NCBI GenBank assembly: GCA_009731375.1
Contig: BJOX01000006.1
Location: forward strand, 1,769,572-1,816,541
DNA from: Paulinella micropora
Lineage: Eukaryota > Cercozoa > Imbricatea > Euglyphida
Reading direction: 5' to 3'
Length of the DNA: 46,970 nt
The notes under the pieces were generated by a model. The model was not told the DNA's origin, searched no databases, and saw only the letters and a list, made by a program, of their open reading frames with translations. Numbering within the stretch: the first letter of the stretch is position 1; each line of letters begins with the position of its first letter. Shown piece by piece: positions 31,347 to 40,681 of this stretch. A program made the translations under genes and the position numbers.

Positions 31347-31756
31347 ATGACAGACCTGAACACCAAACAGGACTACTTGAATGAAATTGAAAAATGGAAC
31401 ATTGACAGCGAAATAAAAAAGCCTACAATTAAATGGACTAAGCCTGACATTATATCTTTCTATGAGCAATACAAGCCCCATGATATGGCGAAAATGTAGA
31501 AGTCATTCTTCCTTCGACCGTGACATTACAAAAAATAATAAATGACTAGCAAAGCACTCCTTTTAAGAAAACCGATTTGAAAGAGACAGGTATCACTGAA
31601 ATTAAAGCAAATGTAAGTGAAGATATAGCTAATGCTACAGACGAAGGATATATAGCTAATGCTACAGACGAAGGATGTACAGCAAAGAATGTGAACGAAG
31701 CCACTTGTGCGAGCGATGTTATTTGTGTTGTTAAAAAAGATACCAAAAAAACATAA
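31347..31756 (+). pseudogene. Homologue of the 147-aa unknown protein, broken
   Basis: MTDLNTKQDYLNEIEKWNID matches 5861-6304. The frame stops after ...YKPHDMAKM near 31499, resumes in another frame and ends at 31751-31756. A 27-bp direct duplication (ATAGCTAATGCTACAGACGA twice, 31622-31676) lies in the variable C-terminal part. In element 1 the gene is intact. Confidence 0.65.
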
Positions 31757-31786
31757 AGTAAAGTAAGACAAATAAATCTTTTTTTT

Positions 31787-32296
31787 CTACAAGTGATTTA
31801 GTTCATTATGACATTTAATAACCCATTTTAAATGATATGTAGAATGTTTATGTCTTTTTCTATGTTGATAGACAATCTTTCTTTCACAAAGGCATTCAAC
31901 TTTTTTTAAATTATATTCTCTTAATCTTTCCTTATGAATTTCTTTGTATTGTCTATTGTATTCTTTTTTATTCTGATTACACGGGACTGAGATACCAGTT
32001 TTAAAATTATCGTTTATACATTTTGTGTGTCTTATCCAGTATCCTTCTCTCTGTTCTAATTCAAGGTGGCTATCACAAGGGAAAGCTTCAATCAATTCAA
32101 TCCTATAGTCATTCCTTTCTATGATTGAATATGAATAAGTGTAATTTGTTTTTCCTTCCTTGTATCACTTAAAATTATGTGTGTGAGATTAAGCTCTATG
32201 CTCCAATGTTTTAATTGTGCTTCCGATATACACCTCACCAGTCTTATTACAAATAAGTTTGTAGATTTTTCCATTCTGATACTTGTTGTAGTTCAT
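31787..32296 (-). pseudogene. GIY-YIG homing endonuclease, broken
   Basis: Start at 32296: MNYNKYQNGKIYKLICNKTG then EVYIGSTIKTLEHRA (GIY-YIG motif K-I-Y...Y-I-G). It stops near 32190, and the rest (ELEQREGYWIRHTKCINDNF, a catalytic-type Glu segment, then a Cys/His cluster CLCERKIVYQHRKRHKHS) continues in another frame to 31787. Related to the element 1 enzyme but inserted at a different site, between the 31347 gene and the lectin-like gene. Confidence 0.8.
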
Positions 32297-32354
32297 TTTA
32301 TATAATGGTTGGAGTTTATATTTAATATAAAATTACTCCATCCATCCATCCATT

Positions 32355-33595
32355 TTAGTGATCCTCTATAAAGTTAGCAATAACATTAATATTACTGCTA
32401 CCTCCCCCGCCTGCAGAAACTGACTTCTGTGTGAATGTCAAAACATCGTTCGGTGTTAATTGAATATCGTAAGTTCTGAGATTAATCTGAGTAGAGCCAG
32501 CATTAACATAAATCTTAAAAATTGTCGTTCCGTTTGCGATAGCTGTTGCTTTTGTGTCTATATCTACAATTGAAATTTTGGCATCAACATCAGCAAAACC
32601 CGTCTCTGTCAGTGTTCCGTTCAGTACCATTCTGACGACATTAGCCTTAGTATCTTCATTTGTAATACTTATCAAAGATGGAAAGACATTTGAATAGTTG
32701 GTTAGGCTGTTGTCGTATAGTGCTTTATTCCTGATACTTAAAATGGGGCTTTCAGTTATATTCCCTGCTTCACTACCTTCCGCCGTATTTGTAATACTTG
32801 TATTAATATTGTTGGTGCCTTCAACAAACAAACTACAACTGGCTGTCTTCAGTCTTGTATTCCAACTCCCACATTATTATTAAGAATTCGTGCTACAAAT
32901 GGCAATGTAGTATTCCGCAGACTGACACCCGTGTTGGCATTCGCATACTTAATCGTATGGACTAACTGAAAATCACCTGTCTTTGTTTTTTTAGTAGAAA
33001 ACTTAATAGCACCAAAACCTAAGTATTGAAATTGAATTTGAAATACATTTCCCTTTGTCCAGTCTAATACAGGCATATCTCCTGTTCCGTCGCACGGGTC
33101 ATCCCAGTACGCTTGAAAGAATGCGTTCAGGGTTCCTCCTTTGCAATGTAGAATACTCATTCCTTCATCTCTAGTCTTGTAAAAGTAGAAACCATTAAGT
33201 AATTCGTTATCTCCGATACCTATCCACGAATAATAATTTTCGGTTTCGTCCGTTGTCCATAAAGCAGTGAAGCGGGCTACAACACCCATACCAGTGCGAT
33301 ATTTTATTTTTCTTTTGCTTACCATACAGGCATCAGCGGTAGCATTAGCAGTTGTTTTTAATTCCGCCATATTATTCAGAAATGAAACACTCGCATTTGT
33401 CTGAGTTAATGACAATATCCGTGTATTAATGGTATATGGAAATATTTCCTGTAATACTGGTGTTAAGGAACTGGTTAGGGTTTCACCAAAAGCGGTCTTC
33501 ATATGATTAGTTTCGATGTGTCCATCATATCCAACTTTGACATTTATAAACTTTTCGTCCGGATTTTGTGCGATTAAATTTCTCTGGTGTGTCAT
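32355..33595 (-). pseudogene. Lectin/fibre-like virion protein, one frameshift
   Basis: Start MTHQRNLIAQNPDEKFINVK. Contains AFGETLTSS, KYRTGMGVVARFTALW, WIGIGDNELLNGFYFYK and KGNVFQIQFQYLGFGAIKFS, as in element 1. The frame ends at 32849 after ...NNNVGVGIQD; the remaining LKTASCSLFVEGTNN segment continues in a second frame to 32355. A single missing base explains it. The 3' half diverges from element 1 but resembles element 3. Adjacent to the capsid gene. Confidence 0.72.
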
Positions 33596-33639
33596 TTCTT
33601 ATATATGAAACAAAAAATAATTTTCTTTTTTTATTTTTT

Positions 33640-35196
33640 CTAACTCATCAAAATTTCAATTCCCTTAACAACAATAGTCCTCTGAAGAATAGCATAAGTA
33701 TAATAATTCAATTGGACTGCTCCTTCAGCACTCCATTCATACCTCCGTTCGGTGTCCAAGGATAGACCAGCCACTTCATAACCCTCTTCTTCTCTCTTGT
33801 CATAAAGTGGGCGGTTGTGATCCCAGAAATCAACATGGAACCAGTTATATTTATACACATTAGAGTTCAAAATAGCAGAACCCTTAACTTTTTCCTTCAA
33901 AAGCATATAGTCTTCATCGCGGGCGCAAGCGATATCAAACTGCTGAATTCTATTACTATCCAAAGTAGTGTAATAAGAAGTAATCTTAGCCTGTGCTCGG
34001 TTATCGCAATCAAATGCGGTATTCAAACTTTCGGTGTTATTAAAACCGCTAATGTAAATTCGGCGAATTCTCTCACCCTGCGAGCGGTTCATCTTCAAAA
34101 CAAATGACTGAGTGCCTGCACCGAGATTGGTTTTCCAAGAGATAGGGTATTCGGTCTTAAACGAAAAGCCTTCACCCGCAATCTTTTGTTGAACACCCAA
34201 AATAACATTTGGATCGGTTTCAACAGCGAGAAAGATGTTAAGGTTGGTAATCGCTGCAGCCTGTGCGGTGGCAGGCGCTCCTCCCGAAACACTTTTCGCA
34301 TCATTTCCATAAAATATGGTTTTGTTTGTTCCCTCCCACACAATCCTCAAATCAAGAATTTCGTTAAGACCAATCGTCTTATCAATTTCAAAAATGGTTC
34401 CAAAAAGCATTTCTAGAGGAATAGACACATTGATAACGGGATCATCCCCATTATTGGTTCCTCCTTCAAAATACTTAGCCTCCTCATAAGCAACATTTAC
34501 AACAGAGGCAACACCTGTTCCATCAGCGATAAGAGCATCATTATGACGGCGGGCTGTGATAGGAGGCTGTGCAGCCTAATTTTGAACCCTCGCTCCCAAT
34601 GTTTGAACCATTTCGGTTATACGAGCGACAATGCTACCCGCCCGATCAGCTGTGTTTGTAGCACCAATAGCGGTGAAAGCAGTCGCACCATCATCGAGGA
34701 AGTTAGCATAGCCCGCATTGGCCATAGTTTTTCTATCAGCAGGCGAGGCTTGTGTATCATTAGGCACATTACACTTTTGAAGCATAGCCCCATAACCAGA
34801 CCCTGCCCCGTGGTTATCCAAAGCCATAAATCTATCATAAGAAATCTCAGGCTTCCAAATCATCTTAGTGTAATTTCCCACGTGTTGAAGATTACACAGA
34901 TACTGACCGCTTCGGCTTCGCAGTTCAATTGCCTTAATCATCGGCAGGCAGTCCATAGGAATTCGGTTGTATCTTCCAGCATTACCTCCCCGATTTGGTG
35001 TATAGGTAAATCGCAACACAGACCTCGCAAAGTTCAAAGGACGAGTAGGAATTTCAAAAGTTGATTCAATTCCTCCCACGGTGGTAATTGGAAGTGTCGC
35101 AAGACTTTCGCGGGCAGTAAGTTTGTTAAGCGAATACTTACCGCGGATAAGTTTGCTTTGGCTATGAATAAGTTCCCCTCCGTATTGGACAGACAT
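33640..35196 (-). pseudogene. MCP: Major capsid protein with one nonsense codon
   Basis: Start at 35196: MSVQYGGELIHSQSKLIRGK; 518 codons to 33640. Blocks match element 1 and 3: PMDCLPMIKAIELRSRSGQY, YTKMIWKPEISYDRFMALDN, IFEIDKTIGLNEILDLRIVW, MNRSQGERIRRIYISGFNN, GLSLDTERRYEW. The only lesion is TAG at 34576-34578 (after GARVQN); both sides are in the same frame, unlike the frameshifts elsewhere. Expected capsid role as in element 1. More divergent from the other two copies than they are from each other. Confidence 0.85.
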
Positions 35197-35283
35197 TTTT
35201 GTTTTGTTTTTGAAGTGATGTAAGTTGATTAATTCACCAGAATATGTAATAGTATAGAAAAAAATAAATACTTCCAAAAATAC

Positions 35284-35600
35284 CTACCGCGATTTCAACA
35301 AGTTGAAGAATGAATTAAATAAACTAAAATAATTAGTTTCACGATAAACTAATAGTGTCATAACGATACCTAAACCATTAAGATTAATCGCTTGGTCGTT
35401 TTCGTCCGTCAAGTAAAACCTGAATACATTGTTTGAATTAGCGGACAATGTTTTTCCGTATTCACTACCAGAGCCGTCATAAATGACAGACCCGAAAGGA
35501 ATTTCGTTGGCAGTGTATATTTCTTGTAGCACGTGATTATCTCCTTCATTCACCAAATCCGATTGAAGATACAAAGTCTTTTCACCAGTTAGAATAATTA
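35284..35600 (-). pseudogene. Penton / minor capsid C-terminal fragment
   Basis: Only the last ~105 residues of the penton remain, from IILTGEKTLYLQSDLVNEGD to FFNLLKSR. Upstream the similarity stops abruptly near 35597, next to the palindrome at 35611-35660, so the N-terminal 160 residues are gone. Any start in the new sequence (MLEKYLREKCNHL) is accidental. Confidence 0.85.
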
Positions 35601-35610
35601 GAAGATGATT

Positions 35611-35660
35611 ACACTTTTCGCGCAGGTATTTTTCAAGCAAAATACCAGCCCGAAAAGTGT
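35611..35660. repeat. 50-bp imperfect palindrome at the element 2/3 junction
   Basis: ACACTTTTCGCGCAGGTATT...AATACCAGCCCGAAAAGTGT: 22-bp arms with two mismatches around a short spacer (TTTCAAGCAA). It lies exactly where element 2's penton is cut off and element 3 begins. It may be a terminal hairpin, recombination site or break-repair scar. Confidence 0.7.
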
Positions 35661-35769
35661 CTTACAGACCAAAAATCACCATCATAAGAAATAATTAAGA
35701 AATCAAGACGAAATCAAGAAAGGACCAATATTGACGAAGGAAATAAGCGAACAGGAAGAAGGAACATAA

Positions 35770-35793
35770 ATTATTTTACATTTATAAAAATAT
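35770..35793 (+). promoter_or_regulatory. 24-bp upstream element, copy 1
   Basis: ATTATTTTACATTTATAAAA plus TATT-type tail 20 bp before the ATG at 35813; an identical copy lies at 36089-36112 before 36140. Resembles an AT-rich viral promoter with a TTTATAAAA box. Confidence 0.55.
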
Positions 35794-35812
35794 TATTACA
35801 TAATTATAAAAG

Positions 35813-36085
35813 ATGACAACGACATTATATCAGCAAGCAGAAAAAGAAATGAAGGAAGCATACAACAAGCATTTTCCAGAAGCAAGTGCTGATGACCTTT
35901 CTTTTAGAAATTTCACGAGAGAGCAAATGATTGATAGATATAGAAAAGCACACGAGTTCTGGGATAAGCAAGCATATGAAATAATAAATGGTGGAAAGAA
36001 TACGATGAAGGAACTATACAAAATGAAAATTTGTATCCAAGCAAAAGAACAACTAAATATGAGAATGGCTATACATAATATATAA
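35813..36085 (+). CDS. Small helical element protein (90 aa)
   Basis: MTTTLYQQAEKEMKEAYNKH start. Helical, with SFRNFTREQMIDRYRKAHEF in the middle. Intact counterpart of the broken gene at 27379-27654. Position upstream of the basic coiled-coil gene and PolB is kept in elements 2 and 3. No family recognised; it may be a regulatory or replication accessory protein (inference). Confidence 0.7.
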   Translation: MTTTLYQQAEKEMKEAYNKHFPEASADDLSFRNFTREQMIDRYRKAHEFWDKQAYEIINGGKNTMKELYKMKICIQAKEQLNMRMAIHNI

Positions 36086-36088
36086 TTA

Positions 36089-36112
36089 ATTATTTTACAT
36101 TTATAAAAATAT
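36089..36112 (+). promoter_or_regulatory. 24-bp upstream element, copy 2
   Basis: Same sequence as 35770-35793, lying just after the stop at 36085 and before a GAAGGAGGATG start context at 36140. Shared control of the two small genes is likely. Confidence 0.55.
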
Positions 36113-36139
36113 ATCAACTATAATATACAACGAAGGAGG

Positions 36140-36346
36140 ATGCCAAGACCAAAAATTTACGAAGGAGAAGCAAGACGAAAGAGAAATAACGAGAAGGCTC
36201 TCGCATACTACTACCGCCACCAAGAAAGGTTGAAGGAGGAAAGAAAAGAAAAAGCATTAAAGCAAAAGCAAGAACTCAAAAGCATAGAGGAATACAAAAA
36301 GAAGATACAAGAGCTGGAAGATAAATTGAGTAAAGTAGCGGTTTAA
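36140..36346 (+). CDS. Small basic coiled-coil protein (68 aa)
   Basis: MPRPKIYEGEARRKRNNEKA followed by a long charged coiled coil ending EYKKKIQELEDKLSKVAV, with Leu/Ile heptads in the last 25 residues. The basic region followed by a zipper-like helix fits a DNA-binding dimer (inference). Homologues at 25943 and 27696. Confidence 0.72.
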   Translation: MPRPKIYEGEARRKRNNEKALAYYYRHQERLKEERKEKALKQKQELKSIEEYKKKIQELEDKLSKVAV

Positions 36347-36477
36347 GTTCTAATAATTTTTTTTAATCTGGTAAAAATATTTTTCATCTAAACACATATA
36401 GCCTATATAATAACGGTAAAAACATTAATTAATTATTTTTAGAAAAGTATCTTACCTAATATATACATAACGGTAAA

Positions 36478-39400
36478 ATGTCAAAACCACCACTACCACC
36501 AAGACCAAACAAGCAATATGTTCAACTTCTTCAAGCTAAGGCTAAGCTTAGAAAGGTTGAAACGAAAGATAAAAGAAACCGCCAGGACCTTTTATCTAAC
36601 ATCCGTAGTAATACGAGGGCAAATCTCCGCGAGGCTAAGACTAGGGAAGCGAAGAGACGAGAGTTTAGAGCAAACGATTATGAAGTTAGGAGGGATAATC
36701 GGCTGAACTCTCTCACATTCAAATTTAGGGAGCTAGACATAAGCTTCTATGATACAGACACCTTGGAAGAGAAGGTATTGATACCCGCTATAAGATATGC
36801 CAGAAGGGAAGGTATGACCAATGATGCGGATGTCAATATATCTATAACATACTCCACAGCTCCTGCTAATGAACGATACGACCACTATTTAAAAAAGAAA
36901 AGTTTTAATTCATTTCAACTCCGCCAATACGATACTGTATTTATGGATGCTCTGAATGAGTTTAACATAAACAACATTGAAGCGAGCGAGAACGGGTATG
37001 AAAGAAACATAAGATATGTGGAAATAACCATAGTTCAAGAAAACGGCGGAGGATGCTATGAAGGAGTGAGAGATAAAAGAACAAAGGTTGAAGAAGGAGT
37101 AAGAATATCACCACCCAGCAAAAACAACAACTGCTTATTCTTCTTATGTAAGGATATTCTAAATATTAAACCAATGAACAAGAACCGCTGTAATATCGTC
37201 CGAGCTGAATTCAACCTTCCATCAAACTCGCCAATACCATTTTCAATAGCGGTTGAAATATTGAAAAAATATGTTAAGGAAGGGAAAACATATGAAATAA
37301 CCGACCATATTATGAAGCAGACCATAGGCACGAATGAAGAAGGACAAGAACCCGACAAACTAATCTTTTTAGAAAATAACCACTACTATGGATTGGTTAA
37401 GCAGTTTAAGAAGCGGTGCGAGGACTGTTTACAATTATATTTGAAGAAGCATACCTGTAATCTTAACAGGAAAAAGTTTGCTGATATTATGTTGAAGAAG
37501 AATGGTAAAAGACATCTCATAACTAAATTTAGAGAAGAAGAAAAAATAAATAACGACCAAATTTTACATTACGATTTGGAAACATATAGAAACACAAACA
37601 TCGCTGCCGGCCCCGATATCCACGACTGCTACATAGTCGGATATACTCAGGGCTCTGAGGGTTTCAAATACATAGCCGGCAAAGATTGTATTAGTCAATT
37701 CGTGGATGAACTAATTAAACGAGGCGACCTTATAAAAGCAGGATGGGTGCCGAAGAAAAAGGAGGACAAACCGCCCGTTCTATATGTTAATGGATTTAAC
37801 GGAGCGAACTTTGACCACTACTTCATACACCAAGAATTAATTAAAAGAGGTATTAAGATTAAGTCGTCAAAAATCAATAACGGCTCTATTATCTGCTTAG
37901 AGTTTGAAAATGTCAAGATGTGGGATATGTGTAAGCATACCCAAGGAAGTCTTAAAGCAAATCTTGAAAGTATGGGGTGCGAAATCCTCAAAGGAGACTT
38001 TGACCACAACCGGGCCAAAATGTGGGAGGATATGGACGACAAGACGAGGCAGGACTGTCTGGCTTATCTTAAAAACGATGTTATGGGTTTGAAGGAATTA
38101 TACGATAAGTTAAACACAACGATATTTACAGCTCATAAAGTAAATTTAACTTCATACATCTCAACTTCAAGTCTCGCTTTTAACATATGGAAAAAATATG
38201 TAGACGGTAAATATGAGGTGAGACTTCCAACAGTAGAGCAGGAAAGAGCATTTAGAAAAGCCATTATCGGCGGAAGGACTTACCCATCTAAGAGGCGGTT
38301 CATTTCAGCTCAGTATGAACGATACCTACAAAAACAGATTACCTTTGACGAAATAATAGACTACCTCGTTGATGCGGATGTCGTAGCTTTGTATCCAACC
38401 GCGATGTTGTTAGCTTTTATGGTGGGCGATATACTGGAAACAATCGGACCATTTGACCCGCGAAATCTTCCAATCGGTATTTACAACCTTGACTACATCT
38501 CACCAAAAGACATATTACATTCAAGGATTGGGCAGAGAGACAAAATGGGCTCTCTTAAATGGCGACTAGAAGATATGAAGGACCAATGGCTGACGAGTGT
38601 AGATATTGAGGATATGGTGGCCGAAGGTTACNNNNNNNNNNGGACCAATGGCTGACGAGTGTAGATATTGAGGATATGGTAGCCGAAGGATACGAAGTCC
38701 ACATTCATAAAGGATACTACACCGCCAAATCGGAATGTGTCTTCGCCCAATACATAGACGATATGTTTAAGGCGAAGGAAAATGCGGAGAAAGGTAGCCC
38801 GCAATATCTGCTCGCCAAGTTGTTTATGAATAGTCTATACGGTAAGATGATACAGAGACCAATACCTTCAATAACAACATATATACAAACTAACGAAGAA
38901 TACTGGAAATTCTGGAATAGTAATCAAATAACTGACATTGTTAAATTTACGGACCAACAAGGAAAAGATTTATGGCACATATCGGGCTTACCTCGCAATC
39001 CGATATTATTAGAGAGTAGCATAACAAAGCCTTCACACTATGGGGCATTCATACTAGCATACAGCCGCCGCATTATGTATAATTATATTAAGGAAGCAAA
39101 CCCGAACAGAACCATTGAAGATGACTTTTACTACACCGACACAGACAGCTTACAAATCCACGCGAGATGTGCCAAGTATGTAAAGAATATGGGTAATAAG
39201 AAACTCGGCGGAATAGGGGACGACTTGGGCGATGGGTGTAAGATTATAAAGGGTGTGTGGATAGCACCAAAACTATATATGTTAGAATTTACGACGAAGG
39301 ATGCCTTTACTGCTGGTATGACCAAAAACGACCTCAAACATATTTCAAAAGGGGTTCATATAGAAACAGCCGAAAATGGAGTTAAACGATATTTCCATTT

Positions 39401-39662
39401 TAGGGGTAAAGGCTTAAATGCTAATCAACTCAACTACGATATATATGATAAGATGGATAGAGGCGAAAGCATTGAAAATGTTAGGGAATTTCAAATGAAA
39501 AAAATACACATTGACAGAAACAGCAAACAGCAACAAATCCCACATTTTAGCATTCTACATATGGCGAATGTTAAAAAACAAGTTAATGAGAATAAATGGG
39601 CGGGCCGTAAGTTCATTAACGATAACGACAGCATACCGCTCGGCTTTAACATTCGCGGTTGA
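36478..39662 (+). CDS. PolB: Family B DNA polymerase with OTU-like N-domain (~1,040 aa)
   Basis: Start MSKPPLPPRPNKQYVQLLQA. OTU-like segment SKNNNCLFFLC with Cys219 and, downstream, NNHYYGLVK, the Cys and His positions of OTU cysteine proteases. Exonuclease I HYDLETYRNT (D366, E368), II NGFNGANFDHYF, III YLKNDVMGLKELY. Polymerase A DADVVALYPTAML, B KLFMNSLYGKM, C YYTDTDSLQIH, then APKLYMLEF. This is a protein-primed type PolB for replication of a linear genome. A 10-N gap is flanked by a 52-bp duplicated overlap; removing the gap and one copy leaves exactly 1,041 codons, so the gene is probably intact. Differs in type from the element 1 PolB. Confidence 0.93.
38580..38693. other. Scaffold-gap overlap artefact in PolB
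   Basis: The same 52 bases (two mismatches) stand on both sides of 10 Ns at 38632-38641. The contigs overlap here rather than being separated, and the two mismatches may reflect allelic or copy variation. Confidence 0.9.
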
Positions 39663-39663
39663 A

Positions 39664-40353
39664 TTATAGGTAAATTTTTTTGGCTCTTTTACCTTTGAAG
39701 CTCCTGATTGTATGAATTCCTTTTTTCGGTTTGACTAACTTAGTATTTACAGCCGTAGCACCCATTAACGATACGGGGTCAAATGCGGTTCGGTAGTTCG
39801 TGATAGCTGCCGCAGTCTTAGCCCGCTTACCTTTCGGGTTTACCCTAACCGCCACTCTATCAATCACTCCTTCCACAAAGTCTCTTGTGCTACTGCCTTT
39901 ATTGTATGTGGTCGCCTTTACACCCGTTTGTCGGCTCAGGTCTTTCGCTATTGTCCCGCCAAGACTATGACCCGTTAGCTCTACATTATCCTTACCATAT
40001 TTCTTTATGACTTCATCAACTAGCTTCTGCTCTTCTTTGTATCTCGGAGTTTTCTTTAATACTCCCTTTACCAATGCGACATCGGTTAGCAGGTCCCGCT
40101 TATCTACTGAACCCCTAAATGCTACAATCGCCTTACCATCTTTTTCATACACTGTTGATTTCTCTTTGCTAGCGACAGGCTTCCAACCGTCCGCTCCCTT
40201 TCTATCCGACGAAGACAAATAGACATCCTCTGATAAATCCGCATTACCGCCTTTTTGCTTTCTGTATTCCTTACCAGCTTTTTTCAATGCTTCACCATAG
40301 GTTATGTTATGCTTAGCAGAGTAAGCCTTAACAAAGACAATCCACTCGGTCAT
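39664..40353 (-). CDS. Class-3 lipase (229 aa), probably virion-borne
   Basis: Start MTEWIVFVKAYSAKHNITYG. A W..FVK...ITYGEALKKA..Y...GG N-terminal motif (residues 1-36) is of the kind that precedes Gly-Gly cleavage sites in virion proteins of related viruses. The catalytic domain is lipase class 3: FRGS near 79-82, TGHSLGG with Ser130, AFDP Asp192, IHTIRSF His214 complete a Ser-Asp-His triad. Class-3 lipases cut acyl esters or phospholipids; a capsid-bound one could help cross a host membrane (inference). It ends 2 bp from the convergent PolB stop. No copy in elements 1 and 2. Confidence 0.88.
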   Translation of the reverse strand: MTEWIVFVKAYSAKHNITYGEALKKAGKEYRKQKGGNADLSEDVYLSSSDRKGADGWKPVASKEKSTVYEKDGKAIVAFRGSVDKRDLLTDVALVKGVLKKTPRYKEEQKLVDEVIKKYGKDNVELTGHSLGGTIAKDLSRQTGVKATTYNKGSSTRDFVEGVIDRVAVRVNPKGKRAKTAAAITNYRTAFDPVSLMGATAVNTKLVKPKKGIHTIRSFKGKRAKKIYL

Positions 40354-40402
40354 TCTATATATTTAATTTTTATTTTTTCCTACCAACTATATACCCCCTA
40401 CT

Positions 40403-40681
40403 ATGTCCGCCCTCACTAGACTGTGCGAGAAGTTCCAACAACTTTCTATTGAAGGCGAAAAAAAATCCTTCTCGTTGGAAGATGTCCAAAAGGTAATCCA
40501 CGACGAAGTAAATGCGATTGAAGAAATGAGAAATGCTCAACCCAAAGACACATTTCATTTCGGGAAATACAAGGGCAAAAAAATAGAAGACATCGCAAAG
40601 ATTGACAAGCCATATATTGAATGGTTAGTTCGTCAGCCGTGGTGTAGTAATAAAGACGAATTGAAGAGGTATTTATCGTAG
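40403..40681 (+). CDS. ExoX C-terminal-like small protein (92 aa, intact)
   Basis: MSALTRLCEKFQQLSIEGEK start; helical N-half, then FHFGKYKGKKIEDIAKIDKP (ExoX-C-like core) followed by YIEWLVRQPWCSNKDEL. The family domain occurs at the C-terminus of exonuclease-X-like enzymes and as small stand-alone proteins; by itself it lacks an exonuclease active site, so it probably binds DNA or a nuclease partner. Overlaps the convergent gene at 40673 by 9 bp. The intact copy that sets the expected length for 5546 and 30983. Confidence 0.82.
   Translation: MSALTRLCEKFQQLSIEGEKKSFSLEDVQKVIHDEVNAIEEMRNAQPKDTFHFGKYKGKKIEDIAKIDKPYIEWLVRQPWCSNKDELKRYLS

Larger units (their letters stand above)
26859..35610. 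mobile_element. Element 2: partial, decayed Polinton-like element
   Basis: From the gap to a truncated penton gene. Order: zinc-ribbon-like small gene, two small coiled-coil genes, OTU-like-fused PolB, ExoX-C-like gene, unknown gene on plus; GIY-YIG, lectin-like, capsid, penton fragment on minus. The ExoX-C/unknown-gene block is ~90% identical to element 1 in coding sequence, but the PolB is the element 3 type. No TIR or integrase remains. Penton similarity ends near 35597. The left limit is set by a gap, so size and completeness are unknown. Confidence 0.8.

Noticed and set aside
34576-34578. Use of TAG as a sense codon in these elements
   Set aside because: TAG ends several intact genes (for example 44379 and 45286), so reassignment is not supported.
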